Shown: positions 18,381-28,845, counted from the first letter of the stretch. The stretch is DNA of 64,000 bases from Aquamicrobium defluvii (GCF_004363725.1 NZ_SNZF01000011.1:28396-92395); one strand, 5' to 3'. Made by a program: numbers and translations. Notes: generated from the letters alone by a model not told the origin.

Positions 18381-20729
18381 CTATTCCGAAGCGGCCGCCA
18401 GCAGGGCATCCACGTCGACGGTCGCCTGCGCCTTCTGGGCCGCCTCGACCACGGCGATCGCGGTCATGTTGACCACGCCCCGCGAGGTCACGGACGGCGT
18501 CAGGATATGCGCCGGCATGGCCGCGCCGAGCAGGATCGGGCCGACATGCAGCGCGTCCATCATCTGCTTGACGGTCGCCATGGCGATATTCGCCGAATCC
18601 AGATTGGGGAAGACCAGCAGGTTGGCTTCTCCCTTCAGCCGTGAATGCGGATACACGCGCTGGCGCAACATTGGCGACAGGGCGGAATCGGCATTCATCT
18701 CGCCATCGCATTCGAGGTCGGGCGCAATCTCGTGGATGATCTCGGCGGCACGCCGCATCTTGTGGGCGCTGGGCGTATCGCGCGAGCCGAAATCGGAATG
18801 CGACAGCAATGCCGCCTTCGGCTCGATGCCGAAGCGGCGGATTTCTTCCGCCGCAAGCACGGTCATTTCCGCGATCTCCTCGGCCGACGGATCGACCGTC
18901 ACATAGGTATCCGTGAAGAACAGGGGGCCGCGCTGGGTGATCAGCATGGAAAGCGTGGAAAGATCGCGGTCCCTGATACCGGGGCGCGGGCCGATGATGA
19001 GCGAGACATTGCGCAGATGTTTGCCGAAGCGGCCTTCCAGACCGCACAGCATGGCGTCGCCGTCGCCGCGTTGCAGGGCAAGGGCCGCAATCACCGTATT
19101 GTCGGTGCGCACCATGGTGCGGGCGGCCTCCTGCGTCACCCCGCGCCGGCCCGCGATCTCGATCAGCAGATCGACATAGTTGCGATAGCGGGGATCGTCC
19201 TCCGGGTTGATGAGCTCGAAATCCTCACCGGCGCGGATGCGCAGCCCATAGCGCCTGAGGCGCACGTCCACGACATGCGGGCGTCCGATCAGGATCGGTC
19301 TTGCGATGCCTTCCTCGATCACCACCTGCGTGGCGCGCAGCACCCGCTCATCCTCGCCATCGGCGTAGACGATGCGGTTTTTCGCCGAGGTCCGTGCGGC
19401 CGAGAAGACGGGCTTCATGACGAGGCCGGACCGGAAGACGAAGCGGTTCAGCTTGTCGATATAGGCCGGGAAATCGGTGATCGGCCGCGTGGCGACACCG
19501 GTCTCGCAGGCCGCCTTCGCAACAGCCGGCGCTATGCGCAGGATGAGGCGGGGGTCGAAGGGCGAGGGGATCAGGAACTCCGGCCCGAACATCGGCGTTT
19601 CGCTGGAATAGGCGCGCGCTGCGACGTCGGATGGCTCCTCGCGGGCCAGGCCGGCGATGGCGCGCACAGCCGCCATCTTCATCTCTTCGTTGATGGCCCT
19701 GGCGCCGCAATCCAGCGCTCCACGGAAAATATAAGGAAAACACAGTACGTTGTTGACCTGATTGGGATAATCGGACCTTCCTGTGCAGATCATGGCATCG
19801 GGGCGCGCTTCTCTGGCCACTTCGGGCATGATCTCGGGCGAGGGGTTGGCAAGAGCCAGAACCAGCGGCTTGGCGGCCATCAGCTTCAGAAGATCGGGCG
19901 TAAGTACGCCAGCGGCCGAAAGGCCGAGGAACACGTCCGCACCACGGATCACGTCGGCCAGCTTGCGGGCCTTTGTGTCCTTGACATAGGGCTCCTTCCA
20001 CCGGTCCATCTCCTCGGTGCGCCCCTTGTAGGCGACGCCGAAGCGGTCCGTGACCCAGATGTTTTCGATCTTCGCGCCAAGGGAAACCAGCAGGTTGAGG
20101 CAGGCAAGCGCCGCCGCGCCAGCACCGGAGGTGACGATCTTGACATCCCCGATCTTCTTCTCCGCGATCTCCAGCCCGTTGAGGATGGCGGCTGCCACGA
20201 TGATGGCCGTCCCATGCTGGTCGTCATGGAAGACGGGAATATTCATCTTCGCCTTCAGCCGCTCCTCGACCTCGAAGCACTCAGGCGCCTTGATGTCCTC
20301 GAGATTGATGCCGCCGAAGGTCGGCTCCAGCGTAGCGATGGTATCGACCATCTGGTCGATCTCGGGTGCGTCGATCTCGATGTCGAACACGTCGATCCCG
20401 GCGAATTTCTTGAACAGGACGGCCTTGCCCTCCATCACCGGTTTCGAAGCCAGCGGGCCGATGTTGCCGAGGCCGAGCACCGCCGTGCCGTTGGAGACCA
20501 CGCCAACGAGATTCGCACGGGTGGTGTAGATGGCGGCCGATTCCGGATTTTCCTGAATTTCGAGGCAGGGTGCCGCCACGCCCGGCGAATAGGCCAGCGC
20601 AAGGTCCCGCTGATTGCCCAAAGCCTTGGTGGCCTGGATTTCCAGCTTTCCGGGAACGGGATACTGGTGGAAGAACAGCGCGGCCTCCTCGATGTCGGAG
20701 CGTGTTCTCTTGCCGTTGCCGTTGTCCAT
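18381..20729 (-). CDS. maeB: NADP-type malic enzyme with phosphotransacetylase-like C-terminal domain
   Basis: Oxidative decarboxylation of malate to pyruvate, 782 residues. The N-terminal malic enzyme (about 1-420) shows [41 protein letters not shown] and a dinucleotide fold with [18 protein letters not shown]. The C-terminal part (about 430-760) resembles phosphotransacetylase ([41 protein letters not shown]) and in rhizobial enzymes is a non-catalytic regulatory/oligomerisation domain. NADP versus NAD preference cannot be decided here: rhizobia have both TME and DME with this architecture. It is transcribed singly. Confidence 0.94.
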   Translation of the reverse strand: MDNGNGKRTRSDIEEAALFFHQYPVPGKLEIQATKALGNQRDLALAYSPGVAAPCLEIQENPESAAIYTTRANLVGVVSNGTAVLGLGNIGPLASKPVMEGKAVLFKKFAGIDVFDIEIDAPEIDQMVDTIATLEPTFGGINLEDIKAPECFEVEERLKAKMNIPVFHDDQHGTAIIVAAAILNGLEIAEKKIGDVKIVTSGAGAAALACLNLLVSLGAKIENIWVTDRFGVAYKGRTEEMDRWKEPYVKDTKARKLADVIRGADVFLGLSAAGVLTPDLLKLMAAKPLVLALANPSPEIMPEVAREARPDAMICTGRSDYPNQVNNVLCFPYIFRGALDCGARAINEEMKMAAVRAIAGLAREEPSDVAARAYSSETPMFGPEFLIPSPFDPRLILRIAPAVAKAACETGVATRPITDFPAYIDKLNRFVFRSGLVMKPVFSAARTSAKNRIVYADGEDERVLRATQVVIEEGIARPILIGRPHVVDVRLRRYGLRIRAGEDFELINPEDDPRYRNYVDLLIEIAGRRGVTQEAARTMVRTDNTVIAALALQRGDGDAMLCGLEGRFGKHLRNVSLIIGPRPGIRDRDLSTLSMLITQRGPLFFTDTYVTVDPSAEEIAEMTVLAAEEIRRFGIEPKAALLSHSDFGSRDTPSAHKMRRAAEIIHEIAPDLECDGEMNADSALSPMLRQRVYPHSRLKGEANLLVFPNLDSANIAMATVKQMMDALHVGPILLGAAMPAHILTPSVTSRGVVNMTAIAVVEAAQKAQATVDVDALLAAASE

Positions 20730-20832
20730 GAAAGCGGTCCCCCTGACTCAGTGCGACAGGTGTTTTACCACGCACCATGGCAATTGCGAGGCAGAGGCGA
20801 ATCCGGGTGCGGTAAAGTGGGATCGGAAGCGG

Positions 20833-21816
20833 TTATCCCCACAGTTGCGGTGTCGGCGGGAAGACGGTGGAGCCTCGATACTCGAGACCCGGCTGGCGAT
20901 CCCGCGCCAGCAGGAGCGGCCCGTCGAGATCGACGAAATCGGCGCCCTGAGCCAGCAGGACCGCGGGCGCCATGGCCAATGAGGTTCCGACCATGCAGCC
21001 AACCATGATCTTCAGGCCGAGCTCGCGGGCGCGGTCACGCAGCAGCAGCGCTGCCGTCAGACCTCCGGCCTTGTCGAGCTTGATGTTGACAGCGTCATAA
21101 AGGCCGGCAAGCGCATCCAGATCGGCAGCCTCGTGCACGCTTTCGTCGGCGCAGACCGGAACCGGGTGGGCGATTCGGCGCAGGATCGCATCCTGTCCGG
21201 CTGGCAGGGGCTGCTCCACCAGAGCCACGCCGAGTCCGGCAGCCGCTGCGAGGTTCCGCTCCACGTCGGCATCTGTCCAACCTTCATTGGCGTCGATGAC
21301 GAGCCGGCTGTGCGGGGCGGCGTCGCGTACTGCGCGAATGCGTGCGATATCGTCGCCACCGCCACCGATCTTGACCTTGAGAAGCGGTCGGCCGGCATTG
21401 AGCCGCGCCTGCCGGGCCATGGCTTCAGGTTCGCCAAGCGAAAGGGTGTATGCGGTTTCCAGCGGTTCGGCCCGGGGAGCGATGATGCTTGCCACCGTTC
21501 GTCCCGAAGCCTTGGCTTCCAGATCCCACAGCGCGCAATCCACGGCGTTGCGCGCTGCGCCGGCGGGCATGGCGTCGAGCAGGGACGGGCGCTCGAGGCC
21601 CGCGGCGATTTGCGCGGCGATTCCTTCGATGGCGGTCCGGACACCCTCTATCGATTCGCCGTAGCGCGTGTAGGGAACGCATTCTCCGCGTCCGGTGTTT
21701 CCGCCATCCCGGATCGTGCAGATCACCACTTCCGCTTCGGTCTTTGAGCCCCGCGAAATGGTGAAGCTTCCCGCTATCGGGAATTTTCCGACCTCGACTG
21801 AAATGACACGCGCCAT
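20833..21816 (-). CDS. Dipeptide epimerase (L-Ala-D/L-Glu epimerase), enolase superfamily
   Basis: A 327-residue member of the muconate-lactonising subgroup. The catalytic Lys lies in LLKVKIGG (KxK, about residue 149-151), metal ligands in VIDANEGW, EQPLP and CADESVHE, and the second Lys in NIKLDKAGG. The C-terminal MVGCMVGTSLAMAPA is characteristic of Ala-Glu epimerases, which recycle peptidoglycan dipeptides. I set the start at 21816 because a GGAGAAAG lies 7 bases upstream and homology begins at MARVISVEV; the frame is open further upstream. It is divergent from the lipid-transport operon. Confidence 0.9.
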   Translation of the reverse strand: MARVISVEVGKFPIAGSFTISRGSKTEAEVVICTIRDGGNTGRGECVPYTRYGESIEGVRTAIEGIAAQIAAGLERPSLLDAMPAGAARNAVDCALWDLEAKASGRTVASIIAPRAEPLETAYTLSLGEPEAMARQARLNAGRPLLKVKIGGGGDDIARIRAVRDAAPHSRLVIDANEGWTDADVERNLAAAAGLGVALVEQPLPAGQDAILRRIAHPVPVCADESVHEAADLDALAGLYDAVNIKLDKAGGLTAALLLRDRARELGLKIMVGCMVGTSLAMAPAVLLAQGADFVDLDGPLLLARDRQPGLEYRGSTVFPPTPQLWG

Positions 21817-21894
21817 ATGTTTCTTTCTCCCGGGCAGCCGCAGGAGGCCGCCTGCAAATCGACAGTCCGGCATTGCCGGGTTAAACAGGGTGCC

Positions 21895-23082
21895 ATGTTG
21901 ACCATCGGCAAACGCGACGCAAGCGCAGCGAAGGCAGGAGACGACACGCACCGCCCGCGTGTCGAACTCGGCGAGCACGATGGCGCGCTGCTCTGCACGC
22001 TTTCGGGAACCTGGACAACGCGCACCGTGGCCGATGTCGACAGCGAGATGCGCAAGGCGGAGCGCCGCTCTTCAGGGCAGGCTCTTGTCGTCGATCTCTC
22101 GGGCATCGAAAAACTCGATACGGCTGGCGCCTGGCTGATCGACCGGCTGGTTTCAGCCCATGAAAGGCAGGGAAGCCAGGTTCGCGTGGCCGGCCAGAGC
22201 GATGCAGCGGCAATATTGCTGGAAGCCGTAGGCGAGATTTCCAGAGGCAGGACGGACGCCGCTCCGGAATCGCCGGTCAACATCATGATCCGGTTTCTGG
22301 AGACCGTCGGCCGTGGTGTCTATTCCATGCGCGACGACTTTATCGCAGGCATGAACATTCTGGGCGCGACCATCCGGGGCGCGCAGATGAAGCTTGGCCG
22401 TGGCCATGCCGTGAACCCGGCAGCGATCTTCAACCAGATCGACCGCATGGGTGTGGGCGCCATTCCGGTCGTGTTCCTGATGTCGTCGATCGTGGGCGCC
22501 ATCGTCGCTCAGCAGGGGGCCTATCAGCTCAGCTACTTCGGCGCCGATATTTTCGTGGTCGATCTGGTCGGCGTGCTGGTGCTGCGCGAGCTTGGCGTGC
22601 TGTTGACGGCCATCATGATCGCCGGCCGCTCCGGCAGCGCCATCACGGCCGAGATCGGCTCGATGAAAATGCGCGAGGAGATCGACGCGCTGAAGGTGAT
22701 CGGCCTCAACCCTATCGGGGTTCTGGTGTTCCCGCGTCTGGTGGCGCTGGTGGTAGCGCTGCCCTGTCTTACAATCCTGGCGAATTTCGCTGCGCTTGGC
22801 GGTGGCATACTGGCCGCCTGGCTATATTCGGACATTCCGCCCGCTGCCTTCATCGACAGGCTGCGCGTTGCCATCGACGTCAGCACCATCTCGGCGGGTC
22901 TCATCAAGGCCCCGTTCATGGCCATCATCATCGGCACGATTGCCTCGGTCGAGGGCATGAAGGTGGGGGGCAGCGCGGAATCGCTTGGCCGGCAGGTCAC
23001 GACCTCGGTGGTGAAGGCGATCTTCATCGTCATCGTGCTGGACGGCCTTTTCGCCATATTCTACGCGGCAATCGATTTCTGA
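21895..23082 (+). CDS. mlaE: MlaE-type ABC permease with N-terminal STAS domain
   Basis: Inner-membrane permease of an Mla/Mce lipid transporter, 395 residues. The first about 115 residues are a STAS domain of the MlaB type (VVDLSGIEKLDTAGAWLIDR), normally a separate protein. The MlaE domain follows, with the conserved FLMSSIVGAIVAQQGAYQL, the cytoplasmic EIGSMKMREEIDALKVIGLNP coupling region, and about five membrane helices. The ATG at 21895 is used; no strong ribosome-binding site is seen. mlaF starts 1 base after the stop, so the two are one operon. Confidence 0.93.
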   Translation: MLTIGKRDASAAKAGDDTHRPRVELGEHDGALLCTLSGTWTTRTVADVDSEMRKAERRSSGQALVVDLSGIEKLDTAGAWLIDRLVSAHERQGSQVRVAGQSDAAAILLEAVGEISRGRTDAAPESPVNIMIRFLETVGRGVYSMRDDFIAGMNILGATIRGAQMKLGRGHAVNPAAIFNQIDRMGVGAIPVVFLMSSIVGAIVAQQGAYQLSYFGADIFVVDLVGVLVLRELGVLLTAIMIAGRSGSAITAEIGSMKMREEIDALKVIGLNPIGVLVFPRLVALVVALPCLTILANFAALGGGILAAWLYSDIPPAAFIDRLRVAIDVSTISAGLIKAPFMAIIIGTIASVEGMKVGGSAESLGRQVTTSVVKAIFIVIVLDGLFAIFYAAIDF

Positions 23083-23083
23083 G

Positions 23084-23902
23084 ATGGTGGCGGTGATCGC
23101 AAATCCGGCGCAGCGGCCTCAAACGGAAGGGCAGGGCCAAATCGTTCTGTCGGCGCAGGACATCACGGTGGCCTTCGGCCCCAAGACCGTGCTGGAAAAC
23201 CTGTCGCTTGAGGTGCGTCGCGGCGAAATCCTTGGCTTCGTCGGTGCGTCCGGCTCCGGCAAATCGGTGTTGCTGAGGACGGTTCTGGGTCTCACGCCCA
23301 AGCGTTCAGGCACAATCCGCCTGTTCGGGGTCGATGTCGATAAAACCAGCGACGCCGAGCAAATGCGGATCGATATGCGCCTTGGCGTGTTGTTCCAGCA
23401 CGGCGCGCTGTTTTCGGCGCTGACCGTTCTGGAAAATGTGCAGGTGCCGATGCGCGAATATCTGGATCTGCCGCGAAAGCTCATGGACGAACTGGCCATG
23501 CTGAAGATCGAACTGGTGGGACTGCCCGCGGATGCGGCTTACAAGTTTCCGTCCGAGCTTTCCGGCGGCATGATCAAGCGTGCGGCCTTGGCGCGGGCGC
23601 TGGCGCTCGATCCCGACATCGTTTTCCTCGACGAGCCGACCTCGGGGCTGGACCCCATCGGCGCGGCGGAGTTCGATGAACTTGTCATCAAGCTGCGCGA
23701 TACGATGGGCCTTACCGTCTATATGGTGACGCACGATCTCGATTCGCTTTTCACCGCCTGCGACCGGATCGCGGTTCTGGGCAGGAAGCGCGTCATCGTC
23801 GAAGGTACGATCGAAGATATGCTCAGGAGCGAAGAACCGTGGGTAAAGTCCTATTTCCGCGGAAAACGCGCCCGTCAGCTTGATCTCAAAGGCCGTGCAT
23901 AG
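23084..23902 (+). CDS. mlaF: MlaF-type ABC transporter ATPase
   Basis: Drives lipid movement between the membranes together with the preceding permease. The 272-residue protein has Walker A GASGSGKSVLL (about residues 50-60), a Q-loop LFQHGALFSALT, signature LSGGMIKRAALARAL and Walker B IVFLDEPTSGLDP, with the His switch in VTHDLDS. The sequence QHGALFS and the C-terminal extension after the ATPase core are typical of MlaF. It starts 1 base after the permease and is followed 14 bases later by the MCE gene. Confidence 0.95.
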   Translation: MVAVIANPAQRPQTEGQGQIVLSAQDITVAFGPKTVLENLSLEVRRGEILGFVGASGSGKSVLLRTVLGLTPKRSGTIRLFGVDVDKTSDAEQMRIDMRLGVLFQHGALFSALTVLENVQVPMREYLDLPRKLMDELAMLKIELVGLPADAAYKFPSELSGGMIKRAALARALALDPDIVFLDEPTSGLDPIGAAEFDELVIKLRDTMGLTVYMVTHDLDSLFTACDRIAVLGRKRVIVEGTIEDMLRSEEPWVKSYFRGKRARQLDLKGRA

Positions 23903-23916
23903 CGATAAGTGGTGTA

Positions 23917-25290
23917 ATGGAAACAAGAGCCAATTACGTCATCGTCGGCATCTTCACTCTGGTGGCGATTCTTGCCGCGTTCGGTTTCGTCTACTGGACG
24001 GCGGCAATCGGCGAGCGTGGCGAGACCGTCATGGTGCGCGTGCGCATTCCCGGCTCCGCCTCGGGGCTGGGCCGCGGCAGCTTCGTGCTGTTCAATGGCG
24101 TGAAGGTGGGTGACGTGCGGCGCGTCTATATCGACGTGGAAAATCCGAGTGTCGCCATTGCGGATGCCGAGATCGACCGTCTGACGCCCATCACCCGTTC
24201 GACGCAGGCCGACATCGGTCTGGCGGGGCTGACGGGACAGGCGAATATCGAGCTCAAAGGCGCCAACCGCAACGAGCCGAAGCTTCTGGATGAGGCCGAG
24301 GCCGAGGACAGGATTGCCGAGATCACCGCAAATCCCTCCGCCGTGACCAATCTGCTGCAAACCGCGCAGGACATCTTCTCGCGTGCCGACAAGATGCTCT
24401 CTGATCTGGAAGGCTTCACGACAGATGTGCGCGGACCTTTGACGCAGACCGTGCAGAACGCCCAGAAATTCTCCGACGCTTTGGCCAACAATGCCGACTC
24501 CATCGACAAATTCCTGAGCAGTGTCAGTGCCTTGTCGGAGGAGCTTCAGGGTGTTTCAGGCAAGCTCGACGGTACTATCAAGGCCGCCGAGGGTCTGCTC
24601 AATTCCATCGATCAGGACCGCGTCAAGCAGATCGTCACCAATATCGACGACTTCACGAAGAACCTGAACCGGTCCGGCGAGAAATTCGACGATGTCATGG
24701 AAGGCGTCGACAAGGCCGTCGCTTCGATAAACGAGTTTGCGCAACGCACGCAGACCACGCTGGCCAAGGTAGACGGCGTACTGGATGGCGTCGATCCGAA
24801 GGATGTTCGCGAAGCGTTGGCGAACATCCGCACCGCCAGCGAAAACGCCAACAAGGCGGCGGCGGATGTCGCGCAGGTTACGGAGAAATTCAGCAACCGG
24901 GCGGACGATATCGACCAGACGATCTCTGACGCACAGCAATTGGCCGAGCGGCTCAACAACGCCTCGGTACGGGTCGATGGCATTCTGGCCAAGGTGGACA
25001 ATCTGCTGGGCTCGGATCAGGCCGATGGCGTCATGGCCGATGCGCGCGAGACGCTGAAGTCGTTCAGGCAGGTTGCCGACACGCTCAATGCGCGACTTGG
25101 CACGATCACCGCCAATCTGGAGCGTTTCTCCGGCAAGGGCCTGCAAAATGTCGAGGCGCTGGTGAATGACAGCCGCCGTTCCATCAACCGGATCGAGCAG
25201 GCGGTCTCCGACCTCCAGCGCAACCCGCAGCGCATCCTGTCCGGCGGTGACGGTGAGGTCAGGCAATATGACGGAAGGGTGCGCCGTTGA
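23917..25290 (+). CDS. mlaD: MCE-domain lipid-transport protein (MlaD family)
   Basis: Periplasm-facing lipid-binding subunit. A single N-terminal membrane helix (IVGIFTLVAILAAFGFVYW, residues 9-27) anchors the protein, followed by one MCE domain (about 38-115, with GSASGLGRGSFVLFNGVKVG and the TQADIGLAGLTGQANIEL block). The rest, to residue 457, is a long predicted alpha-helical region rich in Asp, Asn and Gln. This matches the rhizobial form, longer than the 183-residue E. coli MlaD, and could build a needle-like tunnel. The start is ATG 23917. Confidence 0.92.
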   Translation: METRANYVIVGIFTLVAILAAFGFVYWTAAIGERGETVMVRVRIPGSASGLGRGSFVLFNGVKVGDVRRVYIDVENPSVAIADAEIDRLTPITRSTQADIGLAGLTGQANIELKGANRNEPKLLDEAEAEDRIAEITANPSAVTNLLQTAQDIFSRADKMLSDLEGFTTDVRGPLTQTVQNAQKFSDALANNADSIDKFLSSVSALSEELQGVSGKLDGTIKAAEGLLNSIDQDRVKQIVTNIDDFTKNLNRSGEKFDDVMEGVDKAVASINEFAQRTQTTLAKVDGVLDGVDPKDVREALANIRTASENANKAAADVAQVTEKFSNRADDIDQTISDAQQLAERLNNASVRVDGILAKVDNLLGSDQADGVMADARETLKSFRQVADTLNARLGTITANLERFSGKGLQNVEALVNDSRRSINRIEQAVSDLQRNPQRILSGGDGEVRQYDGRVRR

Positions 25291-25384
25291 TGTCGTTTCA
25301 TTTCCGGTTTGAAGAGCCGTCCGCAATCATCCGGACTCTGTCGGGAACTGAGCCTCTGAAGGCGGGGTGTGCATCGTGGGTTCC

Positions 25385-25972
25385 ATGAAGTTTCGTTTCA
25401 TCGTCATGCTGCTGGCCGGCACGGTCGCGGGCTGCGCGGCCTTGCCGGGCGGCGGTCCCGCGCCGCTGGATACCTTTGAGCTTTCCGCTGCGAGCGTCGA
25501 CGCTGCCAGCCGCAGCCGCCGCCAGATACTGATCGCCGAGCCTTCGGCGCTGAAGGCATTCGACGGCCAGAATATCGTTATCAAGCCGTCGGATGGATCG
25601 ATCCAGTATCTCAAGGGCGCGCAATGGGCGGACCGTCTGCCTTTGATGGTCCAGGCGCGGCTGGCCGAGACGTTCCAGCGTTCGGGCCGTTTCGCAGGGG
25701 TCGGCAAGCCGGGCGAGGGGCTTGCGATCGATTATCAGGTGATTGCCGAAATCCGTTCCTTCGAGGTGCGTGTGTCGGGAGGCGAGCGGGCGGTGGCGGA
25801 ACTGTTCGTACGCCTCCTCAACGACCGCACCGGCGAGGTGAGGGCAGGGCAGAGCTTTACCGCCTCGGCACCCGTCTCGGGCACCGGAAATCAGGCCTAT
25901 GTCGCGGCGCTCGACCGCGCGTTCCGCGATGCGGCGGCACAGATCGTTGGCTGGACCGCAGGCATCATCTGA
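25385..25972 (+). CDS. ABC-type transport auxiliary lipoprotein (PqiC-like)
   Basis: Last gene of the lipid-transport operon, 195 residues. The signal peptide MKFRFIVMLLAGTVAGC ends in a lipobox with Cys17, so the product is a lipoprotein. The mature domain matches the auxiliary lipoprotein family of Mce/Pqi systems (RQILIAEPSALKAFDGQNIV, LPLMVQARLAETFQRSG, and AFRDAAAQIVGW near the end). Such proteins sit in the outer membrane. No separate MlaC-type periplasmic shuttle is encoded here. GTG codons at 25367 and 25376 are alternative starts; the ATG gives the best signal peptide. Confidence 0.88.
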   Translation: MKFRFIVMLLAGTVAGCAALPGGGPAPLDTFELSAASVDAASRSRRQILIAEPSALKAFDGQNIVIKPSDGSIQYLKGAQWADRLPLMVQARLAETFQRSGRFAGVGKPGEGLAIDYQVIAEIRSFEVRVSGGERAVAELFVRLLNDRTGEVRAGQSFTASAPVSGTGNQAYVAALDRAFRDAAAQIVGWTAGII

Positions 25973-26032
25973 AGCGTGTTCGCCTGAAGCGCGTCGCCCT
26001 AAAGTGGGAACCGGTTTCGGGATCATGACACG
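25973..26032. repeat. Rhizobial-type intergenic repeat (AAAGTGGGAACCGG family)
   Basis: Directly after the lipoprotein stop. It contains two near-copies of TGAAGCGYGTYCGCC and then AAAGTGGGAACCGGTTTCGG followed by GATCATGACACG. From memory this core is a frequent intergenic repeat in Hyphomicrobiales. Only one copy is in this window, so the family assignment rests on recall. Confidence 0.5.
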
Positions 26033-26105
26033 GCAGAGGCAAGGAGTCCGCAAGGCGCCGCCAATCTGAAAGGCGTGACCCCCTTCAGATGGATGTCGTC
26101 AGAAA

Positions 26106-26134
26106 ACAAAAAGGGCGGATCCTGCGATCCGCCT
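26106..26134 (-). terminator. Rho-independent terminator of the helicase gene
   Basis: Perfect stem GGCGGATC / GATCCGCC with loop CTGC. On the minus strand it is followed by CTTTTTGTTTT. It lies about 20 bases beyond the helicase stop codon. Confidence 0.88.
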
Positions 26135-26154
26135 TCCTCCGGGAAATTTTCCTG

Positions 26155-27714
26155 TCAGACCTTGGCTTCGATCAGCATGAAGGCCGGAATATCCTCGCCG
26201 AATCCAACCGGCGTATCGCCGTCGTCATCGTCGTAGCGGCGGCGGTGGTCGCGCGCAGGTCTCGAATCCTCGTTGGCCCAGTTGCGGGGTTTGCGGTCGG
26301 TGTTCGCTGCCTGAGGCACGTTTTTCTGGGCCGGCTGATCCTGTGCATCTGCCCTGGCGCTGTCGGAAGCGGCTTCGTGATGGCGTCCGCCACGCGGCTT
26401 CCTCTCACGGCTTTCGCTCTTGCGCCCATCGCGGCGGGAGGAACCTTTGCCCCGGCGAGGCGCTTCGTCCTCCGCACTTTCCTCGACGGTTGAGAGATCG
26501 CCGTCAAGCCACTCGACACACTGGCCGATCAGCTTTTCGATGGCATCGATATATTTGGCATCGTTGCGCGTGGCTATGGTGAAAGCCTTGCCGAGGCGGC
26601 CCGCGCGGCCTGTGCGGCCGATACGGTGGACGTAGTCCTCCGAGTGAATCGGCACATCGTAGTTGAAGACGTGGCTGACATCGGGAATATCGAGACCGCG
26701 TGCGGCGACATCCGATGCGACCAGCAGCTTCAGCTTGCCGTCACGGAAATTGGAAAGCATGGTCATGCGGGCCCGCTGGTCCATATCGCCATGCAGAGCG
26801 CCGGCATTGAACTCATGGCGCGCCAGCGACCGGAACAATTCCGAGACATCCACCTTGCGATTGCAGAAGATGATCGCGTTCTTGAGCGTCTCTTCTTCCT
26901 GCTTGATCAGCTTGCGCAGGATGTCGCGCTTCTCCCAGGGCTTCGAGCCCGATTTTACCAGCCGCTGCGTAACGGTCGTGGCGGTGCTCGCCGCCCTGGC
27001 GACCTCGACACGCACAGGAGCCTGGAGGAACTTCTCCGTCAGCTTGGTGATCTCCGGCGGCATGGTGGCCGAGAAGAACAGCGTCTGCCGGGTGAAGGGG
27101 ATCATCTCGCAGATACGCTCGATGTCGGGGATGAAGCCCATGTCGAGCATGCGGTCCGCCTCGTCGATGACGAGAATGTCGACACCGTTGAGCAGCAGCT
27201 TGCCGCGTTCGCGGTGATCCAGCAGGCGACCGGGCGTTGCGATCAGCACGTCGGCCCCGCGCTCGAGCTTCTTGTCCTGCTCGTCGAAGGAAACGCCACC
27301 GATCAGCAAGGCAATGTTGAGCTTGTGGTTCTTGCCGTACTTGACGAAATTCTCCTCCACCTGCGCCGCGAGTTCGCGCGTCGGTTCGAGAATGAGCGTG
27401 CGGGGCATGCGGGCGCGGGCCCGGCCTGTTTCAAGGCGGGTCAGCATCGGCAGCACGAAAGAGGCGGTCTTTCCCGTACCGGTTTGCGCGATGCCGAGAA
27501 CATCCTTGCCCTGAAGGGCATGGGGAATTGCACCGGCCTGAATGGGGGTCGGCTGCGTGTAGCCGGCATCGGCTACTGCGGAAAGAACCTTCGGCGACAG
27601 GCCGAGGTCTGCAAATGTCAACGCTGCTTGAGCGGTCTGGGTGTCTGAGGACAAGTTCGCTTGCTGTCTTTGGCTGGTTCGGGGTGCGCGGCGGTCTGCG
27701 TCGCGGCGTGCCAT
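26155..27714 (-). CDS. rhlE: DEAD-box RNA helicase (RhlE type)
   Basis: ATP-dependent RNA unwinding, 519 residues. Motifs in order: F..LGLS and the Q motif YTQPTPIQ, Walker A AQTGTGKTASF (about residues 79-89), PTRELAAQ, TPGRLLD, DEADRMLDMGF, SATMP, then the second RecA domain with ASDVAARGLDIPDV and HRIGRTGRAGR. The C-terminal 120 residues are basic, low-complexity and Arg/Gly/Ser/Asp-rich, typical of RhlE tails that bind RNA nonspecifically. The N-terminal 25 residues are also charged; a start further downstream is possible. Confidence 0.94.
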   Translation of the reverse strand: MARRDADRRAPRTSQRQQANLSSDTQTAQAALTFADLGLSPKVLSAVADAGYTQPTPIQAGAIPHALQGKDVLGIAQTGTGKTASFVLPMLTRLETGRARARMPRTLILEPTRELAAQVEENFVKYGKNHKLNIALLIGGVSFDEQDKKLERGADVLIATPGRLLDHRERGKLLLNGVDILVIDEADRMLDMGFIPDIERICEMIPFTRQTLFFSATMPPEITKLTEKFLQAPVRVEVARAASTATTVTQRLVKSGSKPWEKRDILRKLIKQEEETLKNAIIFCNRKVDVSELFRSLARHEFNAGALHGDMDQRARMTMLSNFRDGKLKLLVASDVAARGLDIPDVSHVFNYDVPIHSEDYVHRIGRTGRAGRLGKAFTIATRNDAKYIDAIEKLIGQCVEWLDGDLSTVEESAEDEAPRRGKGSSRRDGRKSESRERKPRGGRHHEAASDSARADAQDQPAQKNVPQAANTDRKPRNWANEDSRPARDHRRRYDDDDGDTPVGFGEDIPAFMLIEAKV

Positions 27715-27841
27715 CCGGACACGCTATAATGTGCACCGCGATATGCCCAAGCCTGCCTCTTGTCAACAGAAACAGGCCGCAATGGCAGCATTTCACGATG
27801 CTAAGCTTAATCGAACCGATTTTATAGCGGCGGAATCGCCA

Positions 27842-28630
27842 TCAATACCTGAATTGTTCCTTCAGAATGCGTTCATTCCAGGAATGACTCGGGTCGAACA
27901 ACAGTGTGGCCGTGACCTTTTTCGACTGTCGCACCGTGACCGACTGGACGCCTTTGACTTCGGTATGGTCGGCAGCGGCGTTCACCGGGCGCTTGGCCGC
28001 CTCGAGAATCTCGAAGCGCACCTCGGAGCGATTGGGAAGGAGCGCGCCACGCCAGGCGCGCGGCCGGAAAGGGCTCACCGGCGTCAGCGCCAGAAGCGGC
28101 GCGTCGAGCGGGAGGATCGGCCCGTGCGCCGACAGGTTGTACGCTGTGGAACCGGCCGGCGTCGCCACCATCACGCCGTCGCAGCTTAGCTCTTCCATCC
28201 GCAGCTTCCCGTCCACGGAAATGCGAATCTTGGCGGTCTGATAGGACTGGCGCCAGAGGGCGACTTCGTTGATCGCTAGCGCGGTCACCATCTCCCCGTC
28301 CATGGTGGTGGCGCGCATTTCGAGTGGGCGGATGGTCTCGGCAACGGCTGCGCCGATCCGTTCGGGCAGGGCGTCGACGGCATATTCGTTCATCAGGAAG
28401 CCGATGGTGCCGCGGTTCATGCCGTACACCTTCTTGCCCGTTCCCATGGTGTCGCGCAGCGTTTGCAGGAGGAAGCCGTCGCCCCCCAGCGCTACGACAA
28501 CATCGGCGTCTTCCATGGAGACATGGCCATACTCGGCTGACAATTCCGCCAGAGCGGCACGGGCGTCCCCGGCGTCGGACGACACGAACGCTAGCTGCCT
28601 CGGCTTCTTCGTCCCTGGCATGTTTGTCAT
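27842..28630 (-). CDS. nadK: NAD kinase
   Basis: Phosphorylates NAD+ to NADP+, 262 residues. Visible motifs: [16 protein letters not shown] (GGDG nucleotide/catalytic loop), [12 protein letters not shown], and [20 protein letters not shown]. Length is typical for the alphaproteobacterial enzyme. The start is set at ATG 28630 (MTNMPGTKK); a second Met three codons later is an alternative, and the frame is open upstream without homology. The upstream ribosome-binding site is weak. Confidence 0.93.
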   Translation of the reverse strand: MTNMPGTKKPRQLAFVSSDAGDARAALAELSAEYGHVSMEDADVVVALGGDGFLLQTLRDTMGTGKKVYGMNRGTIGFLMNEYAVDALPERIGAAVAETIRPLEMRATTMDGEMVTALAINEVALWRQSYQTAKIRISVDGKLRMEELSCDGVMVATPAGSTAYNLSAHGPILPLDAPLLALTPVSPFRPRAWRGALLPNRSEVRFEILEAAKRPVNAAADHTEVKGVQSVTVRQSKKVTATLLFDPSHSWNERILKEQFRY

Positions 28631-28845
28631 TGTTCTGGCGATTGTTCCCGATCCCGATGGCACTGAGGACCTAACACGGCTCGGGAAAACTGGCAAAGGC
28701 GTCCATGAGGGAGAGGCAAGGGCGCCGATCGGATTGCGTTTGCCGGGATTGGCATTAAGCTGCCGTAAAGGCATGCAGTTGATGCTGTCTGGAACACGGA
28801 GGGCGGGGGCCTGGCCGACAGGGACCGCCATTGCCCTTTACCCGT

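Noticed and set aside
18645..21008. 787-codon open frame antisense to malic enzyme
   Set aside because: Shadow of maeB; the maeB reading carries all catalytic motifs.
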